Position numbers and translations under genes: made by a program. Under the pieces are notes generated by a model, which worked only from the letters and a program-made list of their open reading frames with translations, ran no database searches and was not told where the DNA came from. A stretch of DNA of 64,000 nucleotides from Rhynchopus euleeides (taxonomy: Eukaryota; Euglenozoa; Diplonemea; Diplonemida; Diplonemidae), in assembly GCA_963210315.1 (NCBI GenBank), contig OY723313.1, positions 1,426,001-1,490,000 of the forward strand. The letters run 5' to 3'. Positions 11,517 through 27,800 of this stretch are shown here, piece by piece. How positions within the stretch are numbered: the first letter of the stretch is position 1; each line of letters opens with the position of its first letter.

Positions 11517-12663
11517 ACTTACGGATGCAAAAACAGGACTCACACCCCCCTCAATTATTCGGCCAGGTGCGCCGCCAAAACCGCCGATTTCCATACCCCT
11601 CTATTATTTGACCCCCCGCTATTATTTGCCCCCCCCACAACTATTTGCCCCCCCCCCAGTAACACCCATCAGTTTTGTCCGTGCCTCATGAAAAGGGGGC
11701 AAACGTCAGCAGGTGATGTGTGCCACGTTGCTTTCACCCACACGGGTTGATTGCATCTTAACCGATGGTGCATGGCCCACGGCACACAGGCGTGCTGGGT
11801 GTCTTCGCTCCGGTGCTGAAAATAGTTCGTTTATTTATGTCCAACCAGCAAAAGTGTGAGCGTGCGGCGCGTGCAGTGTGGTTTGAGACAGCCTACCTAA
11901 TCACAGCAACGCGCCCCCACTTTGCAGGGCCACATCACACTATCACACTGCCGCTCGTGCGTGCGAACAAGAAATGCGGCTGCACACTCTTTGCGGGAAA
12001 ACAACGCCATTATATTTTCCCCCCACGTTTGGCGCACAAAACAAGGCCTTTATCTTCTTCGAACCAACAGCGGAGATGCCCCCCCTCCCCCCCCGCTCTC
12101 TCCTGTGGACACCCCAAAACACCACGGCCAAAAAAAAAATCTTGTGGCGTGGCCCCGCGGTCACTGCAGAACCCGAGGTTCCTTTTTTTTTTCAAAATCA
12201 AAGAAGGTGCGTCGCCCCGCCCACCCCCCCATTCCGCACCACACTTTCTTCACCTTTCTTTGGCACTGTCGGACGGGCGGATCTGCGTCGTACAGAAGTC
12301 CACGAGAATGAACGATACGCCCTCCACACCTTTCTCGCCAATTCAAACCCGTTTTTTTTTAGAGAATTCACCCAGGGCGTTCGCTCGGGGAGAAATAGGG
12401 GCCTATTTCGTTAAAAAAATGATTCTGGGAAAACCCTTCTCCCACCTCTCTCCCGGGCATTTCTCCCAAGGGGGAGAAATTAAATAAAAAAAGTTTCTCG
12501 GAAGTTTTTGCCTCAGGTGGGAAGGGGTTCTTCGGAGAAGGGCAGCACCCTCTCGTACAAATTGATACCACCACGCTTCGCACGGAGCGGAAATAACCCA
12601 AAGAAGCGAGATCTGAACCTGATGGGGACCGTCGGAGCTATTGCCGGCCTCAGCATGGTCAAA

Positions 12664-13644
12664 GCCAGAGGAGGCCGAAGCCAAGAGCATAGTGGCCTGC
12701 CACAGGCACCAGGCCGATGTACCTCTTGAGCATGCTGTCTCAAGGTGCACGTTGTCTGTATGTGGTGTTCGACTATGAAGCGGACTCGGGGACGGGGCTG
12801 ACAAATGTTCACTACCGTGGCCTCCGGCGGCTGGGGGGCTCCGCCCCCCAGACCCCCCTGTGACCTGTGAAGTCTGTCCAACAGGAACTAACGGACGCAT
12901 GTGACCGTGCCCTTCCTTCTCGAGAACGGGTATCGGCGACGGTCCGTGGTCCTGTTTTGGGTTCGTCACCAACTCCCGAAGTACTCACTGATTGCCGCAA
13001 AACCTCCATTTTGCAGCCGCGAACCGCGAAATGGGCCCCTTGCGCCAAACATAAATAGTACCCTGGTCTGGACCCTTGAGGCAATTTGTCTGAGGGGCCG
13101 ATGTTGCATGATTTCGCGCGCGCGAAGCGCGCGCGAAAAAAATTTTTGAGGCGGCAATTTTACCCAGGGTAAAAGATAGGGTTCCGGGCTGCGCGCCGAA
13201 AACCGGGGGTAATCGGGGGTAAAATTTCGGCCATTTCCCCAAATGGAAGGGTTTTCCCTTCCCACAACACCTCACTCCACGCCACTCAACTGGGATGGGC
13301 AGGGTGGCTCCTCTGCGGGGGACTGACTTCGCCGCCGCTGCCAGGTCCGAGAGGAGCGCGCTCCTTGTTGTCGTCAACGCGAAGGAGCCAGTCGATGAGG
13401 AAGAGCGTGGTGGTGTTGAAAGCACCGCAGGTTGCCCTTGCAGACTTGGTTCTGGACAGGCACAGGCCACAGGGGGGTCTGGGGGGCGGAGCCCCCCAGC
13501 CGCCGGAGGCCACGGTAGTGAACAGCTGATTCTGCTCCATAGTCGCACGCCGCATGTAGTCAACGTGCACCTTGTGCTCAACAGGTTCATCGGGCTAACG
13601 CCTGGGGCAGGGCATTGTGCTCTTGGCCCCGGCCTCCTCTGGCC
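12664..13644. mobile_element. Inverted-repeat structure with ~190-bp arms
   Basis: The arm at 12664-12868 and the arm at 13461-13644 are imperfect reverse complements. A core of about 55 bp (from GTTCACTACCGTGGCC to CCCCCCTGTG) is identical. Each core contains its own small hairpin (CTGGGGGGCTCC / GCCCCCCAG). The ~590-bp centre holds a perfect 12-bp-stem hairpin at 13112-13138. No TA-bounded ends or transposase were found. It could be a foldback element or two inverted insertions of one unit. Confidence 0.5.
13112..13138. repeat. Perfect 12-bp-stem hairpin, GAA loop
   Basis: TTTCGCGCGCGC, then GAA, then GCGCGCGCGAAA. It sits midway between the two inverted arms at 12664-12868 and 13461-13644 and is followed by an A/T run (AAAAAATTTTT). 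Confidence 0.75.
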
Positions 13645-16065
<2,421 letters not shown>

Positions 16066-16685
16066 GGCTGCCTGCAGGACGTTGCGATGCGTGCTTGTCC
16101 TTTTCCGCGAGTAGTCTCTCGTGCTGCACCGTGCGTGGCACCGTCGCCCTACGGCAGGATGTGCCACTTTTGGCACCTCTGCCCTGTGCACTAGATTGCC
16201 GTTGAATTTTCTCATTTCCATTGCCTTTTCTCCTCACGGTGCACCACCAGAGCGCCGTCGGCCTAACTCTTCTTTTCCGTGACCCTCTCCCCCTTTCCCT
16301 TACCCTGTGCCGCACACCCCTCGACGTTGCTGTGCCCCACAACATTCATGGCGCTGTGCCGTGCCAAGCACAGCACAGCCCGCCACTCTACCTAGCTCTG
16401 TGGCTGAGTGTTGGGACCAGCGACTGCTTGACTCAGTTTATAGGCGCATTGTAGCTGAGCACGGTGACGCTTCCTGAGTGACAAGACCCCCTCCCTCCAG
16501 TGGACCTGCCCGGGCACGCCCTCTCCTCTGGGCATTCTCGCCCACCACTGCACTGCACTCGGGCCCTTTGCACTCAGCCTGACGCATTCGTTGTTCCCGC
16601 GCCACACACCACATCACATCACATCACACAATACAGACCTGTTCTCACACCCCCGAACACACCTCGCCACACTCATCCCCGCAAG
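16066..16685. other. Intergenic; shared 3' flank of the ubiquitin duplication
   Basis: Motifs such as CTAGCTCTGTGGCTGAGTG (16391-16409) and CTCCTCACGGTGC (16231-16243) recur after the second ubiquitin gene, at about 20058-20076 and 19902-19914. This shows that 3' flanking DNA was duplicated with the gene. The last 80 bases are ACATC/CACA-rich leader sequence of the next gene. Confidence 0.6.
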
Positions 16686-17279
16686 ATGATGATGCGCATG
16701 CTTCTGGTTGCCGGGCTGCTTGTTGCGGCTGACGCTCGCGCGTGCGAGGTTGTGAGGTCGACGTACGCGGCGGAGTTGACCCGCATCCGGTCGTGCACTG
16801 TGGCCAGCGAGTGCGGGCAGGTTCTGCCTCTGGGCTGCGGCTGCACCCGCAACCCTGTGGCGCGTACCGACGCCAAGACCGTCCTCCTGGACTTCCTGCG
16901 CTCCCTCGGCGGCAAGCTGGGCTGCGACATCCCCAGCACCGGGTCGACCTGCGACTGCCCCCCTGCCGACGGGTTTGCCTGCGTGGAGGGCCAGTGCCAG
17001 TGGAACCTGCTGCCGCTCCCTCCCCTGGTGCCGGTGCCGGTGCCGCAGCCTCCCGTCACAAACACGTGCCTGGGGAAGGCTGTGTGCGGTGGCGCCAACG
17101 GCGGCCGGTGTGAGGAGGGGTTTTTCTGCATCCGCGACCCCGACACCCAGTGCAGCGGGACCGACTGCCCGTCGTGCTGCGTTGCTATGAACCTGTGCAT
17201 GTTCACAAAGTGCGAGACGATGGATGAGATCTGCAAGCTGGACAGCCAGGGCAAGCCGCTGTGCGTGAAGCGTGAATGA
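16686..17279 (+). CDS. Small secreted cysteine-rich protein
   Basis: 197 residues, single exon. The signal peptide is clear: MMMRMLLVAGLLVAADARA, then Cys. The mature part has two cysteine-rich halves joined by a Pro-Val linker (around residues 115-122). The first half contains CTVASECG...GCGC...CDC...CVEGQC, a pattern seen in secreted or lipoprotein-like bacterial and protist proteins. The second contains CGGANGGRCEEGFFC...DCPSCC, similar to short extracellular CGG...C domains. I chose the first Met because it gives the signal peptide; a longer frame begins at 16500 but lacks coding character. It lies between two copies of a duplicated ubiquitin locus. Function unknown; extracellular location is inferred from the signal peptide and Cys content. 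Confidence 0.85.
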   Translation: MMMRMLLVAGLLVAADARACEVVRSTYAAELTRIRSCTVASECGQVLPLGCGCTRNPVARTDAKTVLLDFLRSLGGKLGCDIPSTGSTCDCPPADGFACVEGQCQWNLLPLPPLVPVPVPQPPVTNTCLGKAVCGGANGGRCEEGFFCIRDPDTQCSGTDCPSCCVAMNLCMFTKCETMDEICKLDSQGKPLCVKRE

Positions 17280-19715
<2,436 letters not shown>

Positions 19716-20621
19716 TGCGTGATTGTCCTTCTCTGCGATCTGTCTTTCCTGCTGCTGTACTCTTCGTGCACCGTGGCACTACGCACCGGCCACCTTTGGC
19801 TTATTTACCCCGTGCCCTCGATTGACGCTTTTTGGGGTGTTTCTTGGCGCACAAGACAAGGCCTTAGCCCGTTTTCCCCATTTCCACTGCCTTCTTCTTT
19901 CTCCTCACGGTGCCTCTCTACCACAACCACCGTCACACTAACTCTTTCCCCGCGATCCCTTACCCCTCCAACCCCCTGGCGCACACCCCCCACCCGCTGT
20001 GTCCCACATTCACGGCGCCGTGCCCTTGCGCAGCACGACACGGCCCGCCACTCTACTAGCTCTGTGGCTGAGTGTTGGAGCCAGCGACTGCACGGGACTG
20101 ATGTCAATACACCTTGATTCCTGTGGTTCTTGCCAAGAGGTGCTTGGGACGGTGACGCTGCCTGGCATCCCGACGAACTTCGCCCCCCTCCCTCCCGCCA
20201 TTTTCCTTTGCCTTCCCCTGAGCGCAGGAGCTTCTGAGCAGTCATTGCAAGTTTCCCTTTTCCTCCCCCCATCACTTCGGCTTTGCCCTCACGCCTCACC
20301 TTTCGTGCCCTCCCAGCCCCCAAGCTCTGTGCCCCAACGCCTTCTTTTCTTTTCTTACCTTTGCTGTCCCGTCTGCCCCCCGCAACCACACCCCGCCGCA
20401 TGATCCATCCCTGCATCAGCAGTGTTGGCGATGAAGGTGTCCCCACGTCTCTTCTTTTCCTTTGCCCCTCCCACCCCCACCCCCCCTCGCACACCACCTC
20501 CCTGTCACAGACTTGCGTGGCCTCTGAGAGGCCCTGTCGTCATCTACACCACCACCCGCTGATACGGGTTTCCTGCGAGTGGGGGCTGGGGGGTTTTTCC
20601 CTGCTGCAGTGATTCCCAGCC
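19716..20621. other. Intergenic; duplicated ubiquitin 3' flank
   Basis: Contains the CTAGCTCTGTGGCTGAGTG block (about 20058-20076) shared with 16391-16409, plus CT-rich sequence. A T/C tract ending CTGCTGCAG at 20601-20609 lies 12 bases before the next ATG and is a probable 3' splice acceptor. Confidence 0.6.
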
Positions 20622-22625
20622 ATGTCTCGTGCCTGCGCCATTGCCGTTGCGCTGGCCGCCGCCTCCTTCCTCGGTGCGGACGCCAGCGGCGTAATCCACC
20701 GTGGGACATTCTCCCTCAGCAAGTCGATGTTCAACAGCGATGTGGAGCAGAAGCTTGTCTGGCTCGGCGTCTTTGGGTACTCCCCTGAGGGGCAGATCAC
20801 CGTGACCCTCACAGACACATCCCCCGAAGGCTCGCGCATTGCGCCTGGGCTTGTCACGGGGCGGACCTCCTCGAAAAATCCGGGTGTTGGGTTCCTCCTC
20901 TTCCCGAAGTCATCAGCTGGCCACGACATCGCGCTGCGGGATCACGGGGTTGACCTGTGCAACGAGACACTCGTGACGACGCTCGCCCAAACCTCGAATA
21001 TCGACTCCCAGCCGAAGTACATCGAGCTGCAGAGGGTGGGTGAGGCGGCGAAGGCGACCACCTCTGCACCCGACACGTCGGCCCCCGCCCCGGCTCCCGC
21101 CCCGGCCCCTCCTGCCACCGACCCCCCCACACCTGCTCCCACACCTGCCCCCGCACCTGCCCCCACGCCGGCGGGGGCTGGGTCTCGGAGGAGCCAAGCG
21201 CTTGCGGAGGAGCCCGAAGTGCAGGCTGTGGAGTACCGTGGCATCCAGAGGTTCACCCAGCGCCCCGGGTTTTGGGAGCTGGTGATCTACACCTGTGCGA
21301 AGGATGAGTCTGTGCGGAAGAGCCTCGTCGCCGCAAACCTGAAGGTCTCGGTGATCGAGAAGAACGGGGACAGCTTCCTCCAGGTGGGGGACGCTATCCT
21401 CCCCTCTGCGTATCTGGTGCTCTCCTTCGCCTTCCTGCTCGCCCTCTTTAAGTGGGTGTCCTGGATGAAGGACAACAAGCAGTACCTCCACAAGATCCAC
21501 TTCCTGATGGCGCTGGCCCTGGTGCTGAAGACGGGCGCGCTCCTCTTCGAGTCGTTCCGTTACTCCTACTACAACGCGCACGGGGTGATGTCGCAGCTGT
21601 ACGACAGCCTCTATTACACCTTCACGATTTTCAAGGGTGCCCTCGTCTTCTCCCTGGTGGTGCTCATCGGAAGTGGGTGGTCCTTCCTGAAGCCCTTCCT
21701 GCACGACAGGGACAAGAAGGTGCTTCTGATTGTCATCCCGCTCCAGATCATCATCACCATCATCCAGATCGTTATCGATGAGTACACTGCAGGGAAGCCG
21801 GAGAAGACGATGGAAATGTGGCAGGTGTGTAAATAACCCCAGGCCCTGTCTTCTGGTTTTTCAGCATTGGCAACTGTGGGAGGGGCTTGGGTGTTCCTTC
21901 ACCTGCTGTGGGGTGTTGTCCCGTGGTGGTTGCTCTCCAGCCCTGTTCATGTTCGAAACGCACCCACCCCCGTGCCCTCACATCCGCACGATCATCACAT
22001 CATTGTACAGAAAATATTCACAGTGCTGTCATTCGTGTGCTGCGTGATCGTGGTGGCACCGATCCTGTGGAGTCTGAAGCAGCTCCGGAGCGCACAGAAT
22101 GCTGACGGGAAGGTGGCCCGCAACCTTGCGCGGTTGAAACAGGTATGTTGGCGACGAACACCTTTTCGGGTCTCCGCTGTCCCACGCACCACACCCCCAA
22201 AAAACCCACCACAGTTCCGCACGGTGTACTTCGTGGTGATTGTGTACATCTACTTCAAGACGCTTGTCTGCGAGATGTTCCTTGCGATGTCTGTGGCGTA
22301 CACCAACACCTGGGTGCCGATCGTGCTGAGCGAGCTCAGCGTGTTCATGTCCTTCGTCTACATGGGCATCAAGTTCCGCCCCATGAAGGAGAACCCCTAC
22401 ACCCACCTCGACGAGGATGACTTCGAGGAGGGCGGGCGCGCCCTGGACCAGGAGCTGGGCGACATGACGAAGGACAAGCGTGTGGTGGAGGAGGGTAACG
22501 AAGGCCTGACGGTGCAGGGCGGCCAGCGCTCCACCACCAGCGTTGCCGAAGAACGCGACTCCAAGACCACCGCCCCGGCCGCGACACTTGCCCCCGCAAA
22601 ACGGCCCGCCGAGGCTGACTTTTAG
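20622..22625 (+). CDS. GPR107/GPR108-like seven-helix protein
   Basis: Three exons (20622-21824, 22011-22142, 22215-22625), joined in phase 0, give 581 residues, the usual size for this family. A signal peptide at 1-22 is followed by a ~235-residue luminal domain with a Pro-Ala-Thr stretch at about 147-188, seven helices (about 259-278, 291-312, 326-356, 366-388, 402-423, 448-471, 477-501), and an acidic cytoplasmic tail. Family hallmarks include LPSAYLVLSFAF at helix 1, FLMALALVLKT, the SYYNAHG loop, and FKGALVF...GSGWSFLKPFL followed by DKKVLLIVIPLQI. The family works in Golgi/endosomal trafficking and includes plant CAND-type proteins. Intron 2 is 72 bp and lacks in-frame stops, so retention would add 24 residues; the GTATGT donor and CAG acceptor argue for removal. 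Confidence 0.93.
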
Positions 22626-22862
22626 TTGGGGATCCAGTCCGTCGGATTGGCCGCCTTTCAAACAAATATAACATCCTAAGGCTGTGACACCCGCTGTGCG
22701 GCACTCGCCCGGTGTGCGTATGTTATAACAAGTGGACCTAGCATCAGAGCATGGTGTGCCCCCCGCCAACCAAAGCGTAGTTCCGGTGTCTGGCAGTATG
22801 GTCGCAGCAGAGTGTACGCTCAGATGTGTGGGCCGTACTCCCTGCGGTGAAACCCCCCCCCC
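22626..22862. other. 3' flank of the GPR107-like gene
   Basis: Includes a short inverted repeat (TATAACAT at 22667-22674 and ATGTTATA at 22720-22727) with a CG-rich centre, which might form a 3'-UTR stem or be a tiny TA-bounded insertion. The spacer then runs into a C tract directly before the next element. Confidence 0.5.
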
Positions 22863-23333
22863 TAGGCATAGTGCCCCAAACATATGTTTTGGGCCAGAAT
22901 ATTCCAGAATATTTTTTTATGTTTGCAACTTTCAAAAAATATTTTCAAAAATATTTTTGCCAAAAAATATTTTAAAATATTTTTTCTATTTTCAGCAAAA
23001 AATGGATTTTTTGCTGAAAAAAATTTCCGGCCAATTTTATGGCCGGAAGTGGGCCACCCACGACGGGAGGAAAAAAGAGTGAACGGGCAGCATGCCGTTC
23101 CTCTTTTTCCCCCCGTGAGGGTGGGCCCCCCCCTGCCAGGCAAGGTGAAAAAATGAAGAAACGGGCAGCATGCCGTTCTACATTTTTCCTTGCAAGGCAG
23201 GGAGGGCGCCCCCCATGCCAGACAGCAGCCACCCCTGGAGGGGCAACAACTGACGGGCATGGGGGAACGAGGTGGGTCTGGACCCGACACCGCCACCACA
23301 CGCGCAGTGCACCTTTCGGATACACTGTCGTGA

Positions 23334-24008
23334 GTGGGGTGTGGGCAGTTCCCCTATCCTGTGAGCTCCTTTCGGACGAAGAGGTGCAGCGGTTATCTGC
23401 AACCTTCGTCCTGGACTTGCCTCGGGGGGAACGCCACGGTTTACCGCGGGTCCCGACGAGGGCACTCAGGCAGGATCTTCACGCCACCCCGCACCGAGGT
23501 CCCTTCTCACGCGGCGTGTCTCCCAGGTTCATGGCGGCGTCATCAGGTCAGGCTTTGTAGTCTCTACACCATCAGTAGTAAGGGAAATCCTAAAACCATA
23601 CATGAAATCCACCTTTTGGGCCGCTGGTGTACGAGGCTTGTTCCTCCAATTGAATCATGTTTGCTGTGTCAGGCAATATCAATACAGCCGCTGAAAGAAG
23701 TCGAGGTGTTGTGGATCTGCTGCTCACAGGAAGGATTCAGGGTGGATCACAAGACTGACCACCCTCTTTCCTTTGTCAAGTACCCTGTAAAACATCAGAA
23801 CACCAAGTATCTTTCAACACTACATGTTCAAGAGTGGAATCAGTGGAATCGGAAGGGGTCACACCCGACCACACGGACACAGTTCCCGCGACTAATAAAT
23901 GCCGAGAGTTCCGGTGTCCGACCACCTGGTATTACTTGGCTCCATCCACCCAGTCATTACGAGGGGGCGTCCCTTGAAGCCAGTTCCGCAGAACTCAGAC
24001 CCCCTTAA
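23334..24008 (+). CDS. Doubtful open frame inside element A
   Basis: An open frame of 224 codons with Cys, His and Trp scattered through it and no domain I recognise. Its codon use is unlike the strongly GC3-biased genes of this window. It may be a remnant of an element-encoded protein or chance. Listed so the interior is not left blank. Confidence 0.2.
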   Translation: MGCGQFPYPVSSFRTKRCSGYLQPSSWTCLGGNATVYRGSRRGHSGRIFTPPRTEVPSHAACLPGSWRRHQVRLCSLYTISSKGNPKTIHEIHLLGRWCTRLVPPIESCLLCQAISIQPLKEVEVLWICCSQEGFRVDHKTDHPLSFVKYPVKHQNTKYLSTLHVQEWNQWNRKGSHPTTRTQFPRLINAESSGVRPPGITWLHPPSHYEGASLEASSAELRPP

Positions 24009-24415
24009 AACCAATGTCCTGTGTAGACAACTACTTAGCCTGCCTGATGACGACACCAATTCGCTGGGAGAGACGCCGCGGTCCAGGACCCCAATGGGGA
24101 TGACGTGGCATTGTTTGACCGAATCGGTTGTGTAAGTGTGTAGCCCCCTCCGCCCTCTGTCCCTCCCCCCAGGGTGGTGTGTGGAGGCGAGAAGCGCAAG
24201 CATGCACAGCAAAAAAGTGCGGAGCCCTGCAATCAAGACAACAAGCGATGGGATGGGGCACATGACCTTGCACGGGGGTGGGGGGCAGAAGAAACCAGAC
24301 AAATGATTTGACCAACTGAATCGTGCTAGCTAAACTCCAGAAAGAAGTGTCTTTTTTTCGTTGAACGCAGCCAAATGAAGAGCGTAACCTGTTTTTTGGC
24401 GCACAAAGTGCTAGC

Positions 24416-24572
24416 ACGAACATGATGATGTTGGTCTTCTGGTTATGTCTAGTTTATTAGACTTACCTAGGGTACCCCGAGAGAATGTCACCCTCGGCCT
24501 CCGCTTGGGGGGTGACATTCTCACGAACATGATGATGTTGCTCTTCTGCTTATGTCTAATTTATTCGACTTA
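24416..24572. repeat. Direct repeat flanking a hairpin
   Basis: Two 50-bp direct copies (24416-24465 and 24523-24572) beginning ACGAACATGATGATGTTG and ending ACTTA differ at only a few bases. Between them GAGAATGTCACCC (24481-24493) pairs with GGGTGACATTCTC (24510-24522), a 13-bp perfect stem. Confidence 0.75.
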
Positions 24573-25323
24573 ACGTGTATGCAAGCAGGCTGGGGTTTCG
24601 GGCAGAAAAATGGCGAACATTGTCTGGAAACCCCGAAAAACCACCCAGAAATGGCCAGAACCCGGTTTTTGGTCCCATTTTCCACCCAGGAACACGTTTT
24701 TGGGCCTCTGTGAAAAATCGATATTTTTGGGATTTTTCGCGATTTTCGCCAACTACTCGCCAAGCCAAAAAATCGATTTTTGGCTGGGAAATGCAACAAA
24801 TCAACGAATTAGGCCGTTTTAACCCCTTTCGTGCACTTTTTGGTCCCAGAAGGGTTTACGGGGTGTCCATAACGGCCCTTGGCACAAATCCTTTGGACCC
24901 AGACCGCAGCTTTGGGGGTCATTTTTTGGCGCGAATTTTTCGGATTTTCGTCCGGACCGGTACCGCATTTCAGGGGCAAAAATCTGATTTCCGAGGCCCG
25001 GGAATGCTCGCAGTGGCTTCAAATGGCCAAAAACGTTCAATTTACCCCTTCCCCAAAAAAAAATTCGAAAAGGGTCCCCCTATAAATCGCCGGATTAGGA
25101 AGGTTTTTTCCAACATATTTTTATATTTTTGAAAATATTTTTTTATGTTTGGAATATTTTCAACATATTTTTTTATGTTTGGAATATTTTCAAAATATTT
25201 CCGAAATATAAAAATATTTTGGAAATATTTTCGAAAAATATAAAAATATTTTTTTATGCGAAAATGAAACATATTTTTGGCAAAAATATATGTTTATGAA
25301 AAATATGTTTGGGGGCCCATGCC

Positions 25324-26474
25324 TAGGGGGGGTCAAATGGGGGTGACAAACACGATTTTTCAAAAAACCGGCGCAGAGGCCCCAAAGCCCCCGTAAACCC
25401 TCCAAACCCCCCCAGATCGGTCCGGAAACCCATCGAACCCCACTTTTCCACCATTCCGGGCACCTCAGGTGCCCGAATTGGGGTACCTAAATTTTGTGCC
25501 ACCGTTTGGTACCGTACAGTGCCACTGTGTGGGAGGTTGGAAAAGAAAATGCCCCAACACACCACATCTGAGGGTTGCAATGCATGTTGCTTGCCAACCA
25601 CGTCATCCGGTGGGTGTCAGGCGCTATGTAGGTGGCATTAGCCAGGTCTTCGATGTGTTCTGGCTTGTATATATACCTCCCTGCCTGCGGCACAGGCACT
25701 GCCTTTGTCCCCCACACCAGCCACAGAGAGCGTATTGTACTCGGTCCACGGTTGCTGATTCATTGTGATGCGTTGTATCCTCGAGTGAACGTCACACACT
25801 AGTGGCACCACCACCCGCCATCCGAGAGCTGTATTGACTTTGCGCGCTTCCGTTGTATTCACCTCGCCACGCATATTGCACCGTTCAGTACCAGTGCTCT
25901 TGGGCCAGGCAAAGTAGACCGCAGCAACTACCAATTCTGGCACAATGGGTACCACGACAGCGCACTTCATGTGTTCCCGGAATGTACAGCTCGTGTTGCA
26001 ACAGTCGTTGTCAACACATCCCGGTTGTGGAGCACTGCTGCACAGGAATCACACGACCATCTGGACTGTTCCGTACCTACAGGCAGCCTCCCGGTGCATG
26101 GTGGCAGGGAGGTATATATACAAGCCAGAACACATCGAAGACCTGGCTAATGCCACCTACATAGCGCCTGACACCCACCGGATGACGTGGTTGGCAAGCA
26201 ACATGCATTGCAACCCTCAGATGTGGTGTGTTGGGGCATTTTCTTTTCCAACCTCCCACACAGTGGCACTGTACGGTACCAAACGGTGGCACAAAATTTA
26301 GGTACCCCAATTCGGGCACCTGAGGTGCCCGGAATGGTGGAAAAGTGGGGTTCGATGGGTTTCCGGACCGATCTGGGGGGGTTTGGAGGGTTTACGGGGG
26401 CTTTGGGGCCTCTGCGCCGGTTTTTTGAAAAATCGTGTTTGTCCACGTAAAAGGGTGGCATTTGACCCCCCCTA
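25324..26474. mobile_element. TIR element B, copy 1 (1151 bp)
   Basis: Long inverted repeats of about 360-370 bp (25326-25688 and about 26101-26472) begin TAGGGGGGGTCAAAT and differ mainly by about 10 bp near the ends. Both arms contain a TATATATA box facing inward/outward symmetrically (about 25669 and 26113). The ~410-bp centre is unique. A second copy of identical length lies at 36556-37706 with the centre in the opposite orientation. It shares the CTAG at 25323-25326 with element A. Confidence 0.85.
25638..26099 (-). pseudogene. Frame-disrupted copy of the element B Cys-rich frame
   Basis: Relative to the open frame at 36921-37382 in copy 2, this copy has a one-base deletion and, about 50 bases later, a one-base insertion. 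The early part of the frame therefore hits a stop (TGA) before the reading returns. The distal part, from MKCAVVVPIVPEL onward, stays open. Differences between the copies are mostly amino-acid changing, so nothing here indicates selection on a protein. Confidence 0.4.
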
Positions 26475-27800
26475 ACCCCCCCCCCCCTCCCTTGCAGCTG
26501 TGGGGGAGGGGGAGGAAGAACCCCCAGGATCCTGGCCTGGAAAGAACAGAACAACACCGGCTCAAAATCGTTCAATTCGTATACCGGTTGATTCAGTCCC
26601 AATCCCAGCACAACAGGGTGTGGATGTGCGGCGGAAAGTGCCCAGCCACACTGTTGTCAGGTGACCAGATCATCTGTGGCGGGGGGGGGGGGGGCGGGGG
26701 ACGAGGGCCAGGTTTTTTTAGAAGATTCTTTTGGAGACCTACTCTTGATTTGCACCGGTGGCCTGTGTGTGGGTTGTGTACGGGGGGAAGGCGGGGGGGG
26801 GGGGGGGTGCGGTGCTGCGGCCAGAACACTAGCCCCGTCTTGCCGACACCGCAAGCAACGACGAGATAGGTGGGGCGGGGGGGGGGGGGATGGGGTGGGG
26901 TGGGGTTTTGTTTGTAGAGCCTGCGGGATATAAAAGGGGATGGGGAAGGGAGGCTGCTCTTCTTTTTTTTTGGCAAATTATTTTCTCCGGGAAAAAAATG
27001 CTAAAAACTAGCTAAACAAGAGCGGCGGTTGAAACAGCGTTAGCTCACAGCGGCGCGTGCTTACACTTGTCAGCACCATAAAGAGGAGCGTTTCCCGCAT
27101 TCGAAGCGTCCAGCCGGATTGAGGCGAAGGGATACGAAGTGCTCCTCTCTGTCCCGAAGCCAAACCACCTGTTGCAGTGCGGGTTACAATCAGGTGTGTG
27201 TTGCTGCTTGGAGAGGGAAAGCGTTCCACATCCCTTTTTTTTTGCGGCAGAGGGGGGGGCAGAATGCCTCTGTCACCTGCCAGAAAAAAAATCGTCGGAA
27301 TTCGGTTCAAAAAGAATGGGGGGCGTGGGGAGGAAAGAGATTGAGTTCTTCAAGAGCGAAAAGCAAAACCAGCTTGCCTCTGTTGCCCTGTTGGCGGGGG
27401 AGACGGGAAGCGGGGGGAGATGCGTCACATTTGTGTAGGACCCACCCACCCACTTGCTGGGAGGGGTCAAAAAAATAAGCGCATTTTTTTTTCGGATGTC
27501 AAAAAAAATTGGGCGTGGCAGACGTGCCCCTCACCCTCAGCCCCACCACTCCATCTCTCTGCTGTGTCTGTGCGGGTTGAGGACATGTGTGTGTTTGTGG
27601 TGTTGCTATGTGCCTCCAGCCACCATCACCCCTGCATCGACACGAAGCTGGTCAGGCGACACACGCGGCCAGCCATCCGCGCTACACAAAGTTGCACGGC
27701 GCGTTGTTCTATACTTGTACCTGTTTCCCTGAAGGAAGCTTGAATCGGCTTTTGCCGATATCGGTTGCGGCCTTGTTGTGTGTCGGTGGTGACTGACACC
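26475..27800. other. Intergenic, homopolymer-rich
   Basis: Long C and G runs (26477-26490, 26681-26693, 26797-26807, 26878-26889). At 27084-27439 one forward frame looks slightly protein-like but has no start or motif. The 60 bases before the next ATG contain no AG, unlike most other genes here. Confidence 0.5.

Larger units (their letters stand above)
10848..12663. other. Intergenic, degenerate repeats
   Basis: Short motifs recur here, including the dispersed repeat annotated separately. At 10970-11050 and 11548-11660 a motif close to CCCCTCTATTATTTG is repeated about six times with varying flanks. From about 12000 to 12600 the sequence is A-run and C-run rich with no gene. No intact mobile element could be bounded. 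Confidence 0.5.
22863..25325. mobile_element. TIR element A, 2.46 kb, TA-bounded
   Basis: Left end CTAGGCATAGTGCCCCAAAC and right end (reverse complement) CTAGGCATGGGCCCCCAAAC agree over about 26 bp, including the following CATAT. The TA at 22863-22864 and at 25324-25325 may be the target duplication. Just inside each end is an AT-rich array of AATATTTT-type self-complementary words (22905-22990 and 25110-25290). The interior has a direct repeat with a hairpin (24416-24572) and an inverted GAACGGGCAGCATGCCGTTC motif twice (23081-23100 and about 23159-23178). No transposase motif is visible. Confidence 0.65.

Noticed and set aside
12664..13644. Reading the inverted arms as fragments of a copia-type RNase H gene
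   Set aside because: A few residues looked reminiscent, but the frames are interrupted and catalytic residues cannot be identified.
27084..27439. Forward frame upstream of the phosphatase gene
   Set aside because: It has no start codon after the preceding stop, poor codon bias, and a homopolymer-derived Phe run; no motif.
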